Shown here piece by piece: positions 6,864 through 13,794 of a stretch of DNA of 14,873 nt. Numbering within the stretch: position 1 is the stretch's first letter; the number at the start of each line of letters is the position of its first letter. The position numbers and the translations under genes are program-made. Origin of the DNA: JBOGZI01 sp050697275. Its GTDB lineage: Bacteria > Actinomycetota > Thermoleophilia > Solirubrobacterales > 70-9. Below the pieces are notes generated by a model that was given only the letters and a program-made list of their open reading frames with translations, had not been told where the DNA came from and ran no database searches. The stretch covers positions 1 to 14,873 of the forward strand of contig JBOGZI010000111.1 in the NCBI GenBank assembly GCA_050697275.1, in the 5' to 3' direction.

Positions 6864-8175
6864 CCGAGTAGCGGGCGATCAGCGCCGTCATCCGGTCCTG
6901 GACGCGCCGGGCGCGGTCGGTGTTGACGCCGTTCATCAGCAGCGAGAAGACCACGGCGTTCTCCTCCTCGCGCGACCCGCGGAAGCAGATGCCGGAGAGC
7001 GCGCTGACCCTGTTCAGGGTCCCGGTCTTGGCGTGGCAGCGCTTGGCCGCGGCGGTGCCGCGCATCCGCCGGGCGAGGGTGCCCTCGCGGCCGGCGGTGG
7101 CGAGCGAGTTGACGAAGGCATCGCGCAGCTCCGTCTGCTCCTGCTGTCTCTCGGGCGTGCCCGCCTCGTCCACCTCGATCATGCCGTCGAGCAGCCGTGC
7201 CACCGAGGAGGCGGGCGCGCGGTCCTTGCGGCTCAGGCCCGATCCGTTCTGGCCCTTCACCTTGGCGCCGTGCTCGGCCGCGAACCTCTTTACCTCCCCG
7301 ATCCCGCCCGCGGTGCTGCCGGCCCCGGCTCTGCCACCGACCACCTTGAGCAGCATCTCGGCCAGGTAGTTGTCCGAGGGCTCGTTGGTGGCCTCGGCCA
7401 GCTGCGCGATCGTGGGCGAGGTGACCGTGGCGATCTGCTTCGCGCCCGCGGTCTCGGATGGGGTCCTACCCGGGGTGACGTTGCCGTTGATCGAGACTCC
7501 CCCCCTGCGCAGCTCGTCGGCGAGGCGCTGGGCCGCGGTCCGCGCCGGGTCCCTGGTGCGCCCGTTGTCCAGGACGAGCGCCGAGAGGATGCCGACGCTC
7601 TCGCGGCGCACGCCCTTCTGGGGCACGGTCGTCTGCTGGTCGAGGAACGAGTCGTCGTAGACCAGCGGTCCGGGCGCGCTGGTGACGCCGGCCGATCGGA
7701 CCCGCCCGGCGAGGCTGCCGAGGGCGCCGGTGGTCAGGGTCGGATCGCCCTCCCCGCGCAAGAACAGGCCGGTCGAGATCCCATCGACCGGGTCGTCGCC
7801 CGCCCAGACGCTCGTCTCGAGCTGATCGGAGGGGCCGAAGCGCGCCAGCGCTGTGGCGGTCGTGAAGATCTTCATGTTGGAGGCGAGGATCCGCATCCGC
7901 CCGCCGGAGCGCCGGAAGAGCACCCGGTTGGTCTCGGCGTCCATCACGAAGACGCCCTTCTTCCCCCGGACTCCCCGCAGGGCCCGCGCCAGGCCGCGCG
8001 AGACCGCCTTCGGGGAGACCGCGGTGCGGGCGGCGGCCGCGCCGTGGGCAATCGGGGTTCGGTAGGCGCGGTCCGGCCCGGAGGACGCCGCGCTCGCGCC
8101 GGGCGCCCACAGCAGGCAGGCGAGCCCCGCCAGCACCGCGGCGCCTGCCAGCCCTCTGTGACGTCCGGATCTCAT
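6859..8175 (-). CDS. dacB: Secreted D-Ala-D-Ala carboxypeptidase/endopeptidase, PBP4 type (peptidase S13)
   Basis: This enzyme trims or cleaves peptidoglycan peptides outside the membrane. The 438-residue product has a signal peptide (basic MRSGRHRG, hydrophobic core, ASA-A cleavage near residue 29) and all three penicillin-binding active-site motifs in correct order: SNMK (Ser99, Lys102), SDN (267-269) and KTG (383-385). The long insert between motifs 1 and 2 is characteristic of the S13 family. The ATG at 8175 is chosen because it yields a proper signal peptide. The longer frame to 8421 would run through the divergent promoter and the start of the patatin gene. A consensus AGGAGG lies unusually far upstream (27 nt) with a hairpin between. 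The gene converges on ligA and diverges from the patatin gene. Carboxypeptidase versus endopeptidase activity cannot be decided from sequence. Confidence 0.93.
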   Translation of the reverse strand: MRSGRHRGLAGAAVLAGLACLLWAPGASAASSGPDRAYRTPIAHGAAAARTAVSPKAVSRGLARALRGVRGKKGVFVMDAETNRVLFRRSGGRMRILASNMKIFTTATALARFGPSDQLETSVWAGDDPVDGISTGLFLRGEGDPTLTTGALGSLAGRVRSAGVTSAPGPLVYDDSFLDQQTTVPQKGVRRESVGILSALVLDNGRTRDPARTAAQRLADELRRGGVSINGNVTPGRTPSETAGAKQIATVTSPTIAQLAEATNEPSDNYLAEMLLKVVGGRAGAGSTAGGIGEVKRFAAEHGAKVKGQNGSGLSRKDRAPASSVARLLDGMIEVDEAGTPERQQEQTELRDAFVNSLATAGREGTLARRMRGTAAAKRCHAKTGTLNRVSALSGICFRGSREEENAVVFSLLMNGVNTDRARRVQDRMTALIARYSG

Positions 8176-8208
8176 GCGTAGCGCGCGCCCGAGTCCGGGC
8201 GCCCTCCT
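8176..8208 (-). promoter_or_regulatory. dacB ribosome-binding site with hairpin in the SD-to-start spacer
   Basis: On the minus strand, AGGAGG (8208 to 8203) is followed at once by a perfect 7-bp stem (GCGCCCG at 8202-8196, CGGGCGC at 8191-8185) with the 4-nt loop GACT, then 9 nt, then the ATG. The linear spacing of 27 nt is too long for initiation. With the stem folded, the effective spacing is about 9 nt. The stem could alternatively repress initiation. Confidence 0.55.
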
Positions 8209-8287
8209 GCCTGACAACAACGAAGGCGGCGCAGGGTAGCGGCGCAGGCGCGCCTGGGTGACCGCGGCCGGGCGCCGCTCCCCGCGC

Positions 8288-8296
8288 TGCCATAAT
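8288..8296 (+). promoter_or_regulatory. Extended -10 of the patatin gene, leaderless arrangement
   Basis: TGC plus CATAAT forms an extended -10 element (TGN, then 5 of 6 matches to TATAAT). The hexamer at 8291-8296 is separated by 9 nt from the ATG at 8306, so transcription should begin at or within a few bases of the start codon. No Shine-Dalgarno is present. No clear -35 was found, which an extended -10 can tolerate. Confidence 0.6.
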
Positions 8297-8305
8297 CGCC
8301 TGCAC

Positions 8306-9583
8306 ATGGGCAAGGTCGTCGAGTTCGACGGCGCCGACGGAAAGCCGCGAGGCTCCCGCCGCAGGCGGCGTCCGAGACGGGGGGAGAAGACCGCGCTGGT
8401 TCTCGGCGGCGGGGGCTTCACGGGCGGCGTCTACGAAATCGGCGCCCTGCGAGCCTTCGACCTGCTCGCCGTCAACCGGACGATCAACGACTTCGACATC
8501 TACGTCGGCACCAGCGCCGGCTCCTTCGTCGCCAGCATGGTCGCCAACGGCGTCACGCCCGAGGAGATGATGCGGGTCCTCAACAAGGCGCTGCCCTCGC
8601 CGATCGAGGACCCGACCCTGCGGACGCTGCTGAAGCCGAACTATCGTGGCCTGGCCCGCCGCCTCGCCCTGATGCCGCTGCGGGTGGCGGGCACGCTGCG
8701 CCAGCTCGCCGCCAACATCGGCGAGACCTCGATGGTGGACGTGGTGATGGGGCTCGCCGAGGGGCTCCCACCCGGCATCTACAGCAACCAGGGGCTGGAG
8801 CAGTACATGCGCAGGGTCCTCTCGGACCCCGACCGCAGCAACGACTTCCGCGACCTCGACCCGGAGCTCTTGATCACGGCAACCGACGTCGACACCTGCG
8901 AGCGGCTCGTCCTCGGGGCCGGGGAGTGGGCTGACGTCCCGATCTCCCAGGCGGTGTCGGCCTCGACCGCGCTGCCGATGGTCTACGAGCCGGTGGAGTT
9001 GCGGGGCAGGCACCTGATCGACGGCGGAGTCGTCTCGACCACCAACGTCGACGTCGCGGTGGAGGAGGGAGCCAAGTTCATCATCGTGGTCAACCCGCTC
9101 GTCCCCTACGTCAACGACTTCGAGACCAAGATCCCGACGATGTTCGGCTCGCGCGTGCGCCGCGTCGCCGACATGGGTCTCCCCGGCGTCGGGAACCAGG
9201 CCTTCCGGTTGATGGCCCATGCCCGGCTCCACCTCGCCATCGAGACCTGGAAGGAGCGCTTCCCCGACGTCGACATCATCCTGATCGAGCCCGACTTCAA
9301 CGACGAGCTGATGTTCGGCACCTCGATCCTCGACTACTCGGCGCGGCTGGCGATCGCCAAGCACGGCTTCGAGTCGGTGACCGTGAAGCTCGCCCGCGAC
9401 TACCAGCGCTACAAGGAGATCGCGGCGCGGCACGGGATCGAGATCTCGGCCCGGCGGGTGCGGCGGGTGATGGACACCGTCGAGGAGGAGAAGGGGATCT
9501 CCGCCTGGCGCCGGGTGCTCGAACAGACCACCGGCGCGCTCCTGCGCCAGTCCGACGAGGCCGAGAAGGCCGAGTCACGTTAG
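8306..9583 (+). CDS. Patatin-like phospholipase family protein
   Basis: This is a serine acyl hydrolase of the patatin family, expected to act on phospholipids or other acyl esters with a Ser-Asp dyad. The 425-residue protein shows the oxyanion glycine loop GGGGFTGG (34-41), the nucleophile elbow GTSAG (Ser70) and the DGG motif with Asp239. An arginine cluster at residues 18-25 precedes the domain, which could bind acidic membranes or nucleic acid. No signal peptide or clear membrane helix is seen, so the protein is probably cytoplasmic and perhaps membrane-associated. The C-terminal 60 residues or so are charged and helical. The ATG at 8306 is preferred over the in-frame GTG at 8258, because the latter lies upstream of the -10 element. 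Substrate unknown. It is monocistronic as far as can be seen, divergent from dacB. Confidence 0.9.
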   Translation: MGKVVEFDGADGKPRGSRRRRRPRRGEKTALVLGGGGFTGGVYEIGALRAFDLLAVNRTINDFDIYVGTSAGSFVASMVANGVTPEEMMRVLNKALPSPIEDPTLRTLLKPNYRGLARRLALMPLRVAGTLRQLAANIGETSMVDVVMGLAEGLPPGIYSNQGLEQYMRRVLSDPDRSNDFRDLDPELLITATDVDTCERLVLGAGEWADVPISQAVSASTALPMVYEPVELRGRHLIDGGVVSTTNVDVAVEEGAKFIIVVNPLVPYVNDFETKIPTMFGSRVRRVADMGLPGVGNQAFRLMAHARLHLAIETWKERFPDVDIILIEPDFNDELMFGTSILDYSARLAIAKHGFESVTVKLARDYQRYKEIAARHGIEISARRVRRVMDTVEEEKGISAWRRVLEQTTGALLRQSDEAEKAESR

Positions 9584-9595
9584 CCCGCCCGGGCT
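9582..9595 (+). terminator. Short hairpin at the end of the patatin gene
   Basis: AGCCC (9582-9586) pairs with GGGCT (9591-9595) around the loop GCCC, starting within the stop codon. The 5-bp stem has no T-tract after it. It is only a weak terminator candidate. Confidence 0.3.
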
Positions 9596-9670
9596 TACGC
9601 TGTGGCCAGTCCGACGGCGATGAGTCTCGCAGCGGTCCCCAGTCTGTACTCATACCGAGCAACCGCACTC

Positions 9671-9676
9671 GAGGAG
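9671..9676 (+). promoter_or_regulatory. Shine-Dalgarno deciding the start of the DHFR-like gene
   Basis: GAGGAG lies 6 nt before the ATG at 9683. It fixes the start there and excludes the in-frame ATG at 9602, whose extra 27 residues are unlike the family. The preceding 87 bp after the patatin stop show no confident promoter. Confidence 0.75.
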
Positions 9677-9682
9677 AACGAC

Positions 9683-10258
9683 ATGACCGCTACCTACACC
9701 TTCGACGTCTTTTCCAGCCTCGACGGCTACGGCGCCGCCAGCGCCAACTGGAGGGGCTACTGGGGCAAGCAAGGCCCCGAGTTGCTCGACCACCGCCTTG
9801 CCTTGTACGGCGCGGAGCAGCGGATGGTCTTCGGGGCCAACACGTATCGGGCATTCGCGCGGATGCTGGCCTCGAGCACCGAGGAGTCCGAAGTGCGTGA
9901 CCCATGGGTCACTCGGATGAGGAGCCTGCCGGCAACGGTGGTGTCGACGACGCTGGAAGGCCCCCTCGACTGGCCGAACGCGACGGTCGTGAGCGGTGAC
10001 GCCGTCGATGTCGTCGCCCGGCTCAAGGAGGAGTCCGAGGTGCCGCTGCGCTCGCACGGCAGCCTGTCGTTGAACCGGGCGCTGATGGCCGCCGGCCTAG
10101 TAGACCGCGTGCAGGTGACTCTCTTCCCTGTCATCACCGGTCAGACCGGGCTGGACCCGATCTTCCAGGGTGCGGCCGACTTCGACCTGGAGCTGGTCGA
10201 GAGCCGGACGCTCGACGGTCACATCGAAGAGCTCGTCTACCGACCGACTCTCCATTGA
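9683..10258 (+). CDS. Dihydrofolate reductase-fold protein (RibD C-terminal family)
   Basis: The 191-residue protein belongs to the DHFR/RibD C-terminal superfamily of NAD(P)H-dependent reductases, the group of short stand-alone proteins like Bacillus YyaP/YwjB rather than true folate enzymes. Visible signatures are the opening strand followed by SSLDGYGA (in place of the usual SLDGxIA), the helix leading to RMVFGANTYRAF, a GPLDWPNATVV strand-turn, LRSHGSLSLNRALMAAGLVDRV (the conserved region with the GS-x-L-x-x-x-L motif) and a LFPVITGQTG loop. The substrate is unknown; such genes are often annotated as deaminase/reductase. It ends convergently with the SnoaL-like gene. Codon choice looks less strictly GC-ending than in surE-ligA, which would fit more recent acquisition, but this was not counted. 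Confidence 0.85.
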   Translation: MTATYTFDVFSSLDGYGAASANWRGYWGKQGPELLDHRLALYGAEQRMVFGANTYRAFARMLASSTEESEVRDPWVTRMRSLPATVVSTTLEGPLDWPNATVVSGDAVDVVARLKEESEVPLRSHGSLSLNRALMAAGLVDRVQVTLFPVITGQTGLDPIFQGAADFDLELVESRTLDGHIEELVYRPTLH

Positions 10259-10344
10259 CCTGAGCTCCCGGAGCACCAAGGAGGCCCGCTCACTAGGCGG
10301 TCAGGCTTCCGGATCCACGCGAAAGCGACAGCGCGGTCACCGGC

Positions 10345-10363
10345 GGGGCTTGAACGGGGCCCC
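10345..10363. terminator. Hairpin between convergent DHFR-like and SnoaL-like genes
   Basis: GGGGC (10345-10349) and GCCCC (10359-10363) can form a 5-bp stem with a 9-nt loop inside the 123-bp gap between convergent stops. There is no T-tract. The rest of the gap shows no ORF or repeat. Confidence 0.3.
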
Positions 10364-10381
10364 TGGTTACCGTCATCGCTC

Positions 10382-10882
10382 TCAGGGTGTCGCGCGCCGT
10401 GCCCTTGCCGACCGCCAGCGAATGAACCGCGTGGCGAGCTCAAACCCAATGCCCTTCTGGGCTAGCGGCCGCACACGCGTGTTCTGGAACGCGGTTGCCC
10501 GCCACCGCCCATCCCTGCGCACCATGACGAGCGTTTGCCTGGACAGCCGGCGGCGTGATACGCGCTCCTGCCATGGGTACGCCACCGAGCCGGTCCAGTG
10601 CACCACCGCGGCATCCGGGCTCACGAAGCGCACCGACTCGACCTCACCCTCCAGTCGGCTGTCCGTCAGTACGGTGTCGAACAGACGGGCGAGATGCGTT
10701 TGGGGCTCACTCGGACCGCGAAACCGGGTCCCGTCGAAGGCGACGTAGTCGCAGTCCTCGGTGAACTCGGCGCCGTAGGCCTGCGCATCGCCCCGAGCCC
10801 AGCTGTCAGAAAGCCGCTCCATGAACTCCCGGATCTCTCGTTCGTCCTTCTCCGCCGACGGTGGCACCGTGTCCTGGTTCAT
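10382..10882 (-). CDS. SnoaL-like/NTF2-fold protein (SgcJ/EcaC type)
   Basis: The 166-residue protein matches the NTF2-like fold of SnoaL/SgcJ/EcaC proteins: an N-terminal helix with REIREFMERLSDSWARGDAQ, then AYGAEFTEDCDYVAFDGTRFRG, a long mid helix, and strands ending in QTLVMVRRDGRWRATAFQNTRV. Such proteins are small cyclases, isomerases or ligand-binding proteins with a conical pocket, and the activity cannot be assigned. The C-terminal 30 residues or so (arginine-rich) extend past the usual fold. The ATG at 10882 is supported by GAGGAG 7 nt upstream (plus-strand 10890-10895). It is read in the same direction as the methyltransferase but 140 bp away with its own possible promoter, so it is probably a separate unit. 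Confidence 0.82.
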   Translation of the reverse strand: MNQDTVPPSAEKDEREIREFMERLSDSWARGDAQAYGAEFTEDCDYVAFDGTRFRGPSEPQTHLARLFDTVLTDSRLEGEVESVRFVSPDAAVVHWTGSVAYPWQERVSRRRLSRQTLVMVRRDGRWRATAFQNTRVRPLAQKGIGFELATRFIRWRSARARRATP

Positions 10883-10916
10883 GGTTCGTCTCCTCTACCG
10901 AACTCCGAGGAGGGCC

Positions 10917-10922
10917 ATGTTA
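10917..10922 (-). promoter_or_regulatory. Possible -10 for the SnoaL-like gene
   Basis: TAACAT on the minus strand sits in an AT-richer patch 34 nt before the ATG at 10882. A start about 7 nt downstream would leave a leader of roughly 25-30 nt that includes the GAGGAG. No good -35 was found, so confidence is low. Confidence 0.35.
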
Positions 10923-11022
10923 AGTCTTGATTCGATGGCTTCCTGACCAAGGCGTGGCGATGCGCGAGACCAGCAGCGGGCCAGCTCCATGCCCCTCACG
11001 CGAAGGGAGGAGCGCGGTCGGC

Positions 11023-11634
11023 TCACTCGCGCCGCAGTCGGTAGAAGTGCTCGTCGAACTTGAACAACCGCGCGATCGGATCGGGCTCGGTGTCCGCCAC
11101 CTCGACGTCGGTGATCTCCCATCCCGGGAATGCTCGCTCGACGTTCTGGCGGCTCGCGCCACGTGGCAGCGGGCCCCTGCGCCGTGGAGCGAAGCAGTCG
11201 AGAATCACGGTGGCATCGGGGTCGGCGATCGCGCTGACCTCCCGACCCATCGCCTCGCGCTCGGCGTCGTTGAGGCCGTGGAAGGTGCCGGTGTCGACCA
11301 GTAGCCGGAAGCCTCGGCCGACGCTCGCCTCGCGCAACGCCGTCACATCGCCCCGCATTAGACGCATCTCGACGCCCTCCTCGCTGGCGCGCCGGCGAGC
11401 GCGGTCCAGTGCCTTCTCGACGATGTCCACGCCGGTCACCTCCCAACCCCGCTGGGCGAGCCAGACTCCCCACACTCCGCTCCCGGTGCCGATGTCGAGC
11501 GCCGTGCCGTACGGGGCACGGCGCCCGTTCTCCTCGCGAGCCACCAGGTCGAGGAGCTTGTCGGCGTAGGGCGGATGTTCGGCGAGGGCCTCCCGGGGAT
11601 GGAACCCGATCGCGTAGGCGAGTCTGTAGTTCAT
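11023..11634 (-). CDS. Class I SAM-dependent methyltransferase
   Basis: This 203-residue protein has a Rossmann-type methyltransferase core. The SAM-binding motif I is DIGTGSG at 47-53, the acidic residue ending strand 2 is Asp70 in TGVD, and MRLMRGDVTAL gives the motif III-like acidic turn. VDTGTFHGLN follows strand 4, a position often used for substrate binding. The protein starts with 40 residues (NYRLAYAIGFHPREAL) that probably form the substrate lid. The substrate is unknown, and both small molecules and metalloid ions are conceivable. The ATG at 11634 overlaps the cupin stop (ATGA), with GGGGAG only 3 nt upstream, so it is probably co-translated with the cupin. Confidence 0.88.
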   Translation of the reverse strand: MNYRLAYAIGFHPREALAEHPPYADKLLDLVAREENGRRAPYGTALDIGTGSGVWGVWLAQRGWEVTGVDIVEKALDRARRRASEEGVEMRLMRGDVTALREASVGRGFRLLVDTGTFHGLNDAEREAMGREVSAIADPDATVILDCFAPRRRGPLPRGASRQNVERAFPGWEITDVEVADTEPDPIARLFKFDEHFYRLRRE

Positions 11635-12023
11635 GCGCTCCCCACTTCGATTCCGGCCGCCTGCAGGTTCCTCATCACCACCGGCATCGTCTCGCCGAGG
11701 ATCTCCGTCGGGCTGAACTCGACGATCTCCGCTCCCGCGTAGTGGACCGGCGTGTGACCTGGGGGGACGTAGTACGCGTCGCCGGCCTCGTAGGTCTCCT
11801 CGCCGTCAGAAAACCGGAAGCCCACCTTTCCCTTGATCACGTAGCCCCAGCGGGGGAGCTGGGCGCTGTCATTGGGCAGACCACGGAACAGATCCGCGAG
11901 GTCGGCATCAGCGTTGTGCGACTCGAAGCAGACCGAGTAGCCGCCGTCGAGGTTCTCGAGGCGTACGTCGAGCCCCTCGAATGTGATTCTCTCGGACGCT
12001 GTCTCCTTGGATACGTTCGGCAT
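11631..12023 (-). CDS. Small single-domain cupin protein
   Basis: This is a 130-residue cupin. The barrel core is visible as WGYVIKGKVGFRFSDGEE (59-75) and AGDAYYVPPGHTPVHYAG (80-97), with metal-ligand-type histidines His90 and His94. The usual first-motif histidines are missing: GYVIKG occupies the place of the H-x-H, so metal binding may be weak or absent. It could be a small-molecule sensor, an isomerase or a dioxygenase relic. The ATG at 12023 is chosen over the longer frame to 12134, because AGGAGG sits 5 nt upstream and the longer version would run through the hairpin after the regulator gene. It is upstream of, and overlaps, the methyltransferase gene. Confidence 0.85.
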   Translation of the reverse strand: MPNVSKETASERITFEGLDVRLENLDGGYSVCFESHNADADLADLFRGLPNDSAQLPRWGYVIKGKVGFRFSDGEETYEAGDAYYVPPGHTPVHYAGAEIVEFSPTEILGETMPVVMRNLQAAGIEVGSA

Positions 12024-12028
12024 TTGCG

Positions 12029-12034
12029 CCTCCT
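12029..12034 (-). promoter_or_regulatory. Consensus Shine-Dalgarno of the cupin gene
   Basis: AGGAGG on the minus strand lies 5 nt before the ATG at 12023 and decides the start. It is one of the strongest ribosome-binding sites in the window. Between it and the luxR-type stop no clear promoter is seen. Confidence 0.75.
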
Positions 12035-12117
12035 CTTGCTGTGGGTACCTGGAGGCCGAGGCTATGCGGGCGGCGGGGCTCGCGCATCGGCTGATCCACC
12101 CAACTTCCGCCCGGAGC

Positions 12118-12141
12118 GTCGTGGGTGGTTTCACCCACGAC
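12118..12141 (-). terminator. Perfect 10-bp hairpin after the LuxR-type regulator gene
   Basis: The arms at 12118-12127 and 12132-12141 are perfect reverse complements (GTCGTGGGTG / CACCCACGAC) with a 4-nt loop. On the minus strand the hairpin begins 4 nt after the TGA of the regulator gene. No U-run follows. This is the strongest small hairpin noticed in the window and probably a U-less transcription terminator or 3'-end stabiliser separating the regulator from the cupin operon. Confidence 0.65.
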
Positions 12142-12144
12142 TGC

Positions 12145-13779
12145 TCAGAGCAGCCGATGTTCGTAGGCGTAGGCGGTAGCGGCGGCGCGTGAGGGAACGC
12201 CGAGCTTGGCGAAGATGTTGCTCACGTGACGGTCCACTGTGCGCTCGCTGAGCACTAGCTCGGCGGCGATCGCCTTGTTGGTCTTGCCGGCGGCAAGGTG
12301 GCGCAGCACCTCGAGTTCGCGCTCGCTCAGCCCATGGGCGTCACCGGGGCCGGCGCCCGTCAGCGAGTCGATCCGGGTGAGGTCCGGAGTCGCCTCCAGC
12401 TCTCCGTAACCGGTGCGGGCCGCCTCCAGCTCCAGGGTGGCAGTGTCCTCGTCGCCCAGGGCCAGGCAGGCGAGCCCGACCAGCTCCCGCACACGTGCCG
12501 CCTCGTAGGCCGCATCCAGCTGCTGCCATACCTCGCCCGCGCTCCGGAGCGAAGCGAGGGCGGCTCGTGCATCGCCCTGGGCCAGCTCGAGCGCGCCCCG
12601 CGCCTGGGCGGCCATCGCTCCGAGGGCGCCATTCTCGTGGCCCTCCGCGATCGACTCCAATTCTCTGGAGGCTGCGCGCGCGGCATCGAGGTCATCGACG
12701 GCAAGCATGATCTCGACGAATGAGGGCAGCATTCCCGCCCGCTTGCCGGGCTCCGAGATCTCCGCCTCCACCCTGCGGATCGCGGCCTCAGCGGCGCCGG
12801 CCTTCCCCTGCGCCAGGCGCATCAGGGCGAGGCCCGGCTGCGGCTGCCACCCATGCCCGCTCGCCTCCCGGTAGGCCTCCTCGGCCGCGCGGTAATCCCC
12901 GAGCAGGCGATGGATCTCCCCCCTCTGGTAGCAGGCCTCGCCGGCTGCCCCCGGGTTCTCTGCCTGCAGACAGCGTTCAGCGGCCCGCCGCGCCTCCTCG
13001 AGCGCGTCGGACCAGGCGCCGCGTAGCTGCAAGATCTGGGCGCGATGCACGAGGCAGCGCCCCGTGAAGGCGACCAGGTCGGGCTGGCGCTCGCACCAGC
13101 CCGTGAGCGCGACGGTCCACTCCTGGGCACGGCGAAGCTCGTGGGCGTCCTGACAGGCCAGGATCACGCCGCAGTAGACGATCCCGGCGGGGATTGGGGA
13201 GAGCTCGCCGGCGGTGACCGCCACCATCGACTCGTCCAGAAGCGCCAGGCCTTCCTTGAGGCGCCCAAGCCGGATCAGGATGTGGCCCTGCTCGTGTGCC
13301 GCGAGGGCGAACAGATCTGGGTCGGCGAAGCGCTCGCCGACCGCCGCCGCCTCAGCCGCGGTTGCAGCGGCGGCCTCCAGGTCGCCGCTTCCCTCCTGCT
13401 CGAAGACGAGCGGCAGCAGCAGGTAGCCGCTCTCAACGCAGTCACCCCCCTCGCGGTCGAGCAGCCGCTGGGCGCGGCCGAGCCAACCGCCGGCACGGCC
13501 CATCTCCCCACCAGAGGCGAGGGTGACCCCGATCCAGAAGGCGCCGCGCAAGGCTGCCAGGTCCTCGCCGGCATCGAGGTGAGCGCGATAGGCGCGCTCG
13601 AGGATTCTCAGGTAGTCCTTCTCCCGGCCGAGCATGTAGGCCGAGGTGGCGAGCAGCTCCAGGTCCCCCGCTCCGAGCTGGTCCGACCGATCGGCGGCCG
13701 ACAGCGACTCGTAGGCGTCCGACCATGTCTGGCTGGCGTGGGACTGGCGCCCCCGTTCGAGCTCAGTGACGTCATCCAC
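12145..13779 (-). CDS. LuxR-type transcriptional regulator with TPR-like helical sensor region
   Basis: The 544-residue protein ends in a classical LuxR/GerE helix-turn-helix (484-544): LSERELEVLRHLAAGKTNKAI, then LSERTVDRHVSNIFAKLGV. The rest is alanine-rich helical hairpins of the tetratricopeptide type. It has no P-loop ATPase and no receiver domain, unlike MalT/LAL regulators and response regulators, so it resembles the C-terminal half of a LAL protein standing alone. The frame stays open to 14253, but everything before 13779 is a shadow of the dehydrogenase gene. The GTG at 13779 follows a -10 hexamer at leaderless spacing. It lies 26 bp after the dehydrogenase on the same strand and just before the cupin-methyltransferase pair, its likeliest local targets. 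The signal sensed is unknown. Confidence 0.85.
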   Translation of the reverse strand: MDDVTELERGRQSHASQTWSDAYESLSAADRSDQLGAGDLELLATSAYMLGREKDYLRILERAYRAHLDAGEDLAALRGAFWIGVTLASGGEMGRAGGWLGRAQRLLDREGGDCVESGYLLLPLVFEQEGSGDLEAAAATAAEAAAVGERFADPDLFALAAHEQGHILIRLGRLKEGLALLDESMVAVTAGELSPIPAGIVYCGVILACQDAHELRRAQEWTVALTGWCERQPDLVAFTGRCLVHRAQILQLRGAWSDALEEARRAAERCLQAENPGAAGEACYQRGEIHRLLGDYRAAEEAYREASGHGWQPQPGLALMRLAQGKAGAAEAAIRRVEAEISEPGKRAGMLPSFVEIMLAVDDLDAARAASRELESIAEGHENGALGAMAAQARGALELAQGDARAALASLRSAGEVWQQLDAAYEAARVRELVGLACLALGDEDTATLELEAARTGYGELEATPDLTRIDSLTGAGPGDAHGLSERELEVLRHLAAGKTNKAIAAELVLSERTVDRHVSNIFAKLGVPSRAAATAYAYEHRLL

Positions 13780-13788
13780 AACAGCGCG

Positions 13789-13794
13789 ATTATC
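13789..13794 (-). promoter_or_regulatory. -10 hexamer of the LuxR-type regulator, leaderless arrangement
   Basis: GATAAT on the minus strand (5 of 6 to TATAAT) is 9 nt before the GTG at 13779 and 11 bp after the dehydrogenase stop. It lets the regulator be transcribed independently of the upstream operon, with a start at or near the GTG. No Shine-Dalgarno and no clear -35 were found. Confidence 0.6.

Noticed and set aside
8233..8238. TACCCT as a -10 for dacB on the minus strand
   Set aside because: Poor match in the key positions and no -35 partner at 16-18 bp; the dacB promoter remains unlocated.
10337..10372. Possible tRNA 3' remnant or att site on the minus strand (GTTCAAG flanked by C/G runs)
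   Set aside because: The T-stem would need the 5' strand to touch the loop, but three extra C residues intervene, and no anticodon or acceptor arm can be folded.
10459..10472. 14-base exact repeat of 3851-3864 (GGGCTAGCGGCCGC)
   Set aside because: One repeat of this length is expected by chance in 15 kb of very GC-rich DNA; contexts are unrelated (operon end versus inside a coding region).
10895..10918. Seven-codon upstream ORF (MALLGVR) ending at the Shine-Dalgarno of the SnoaL-like gene
   Set aside because: Its ATG overlaps the proposed -10 hexamer and would not be in the transcript, and it has no ribosome-binding site.
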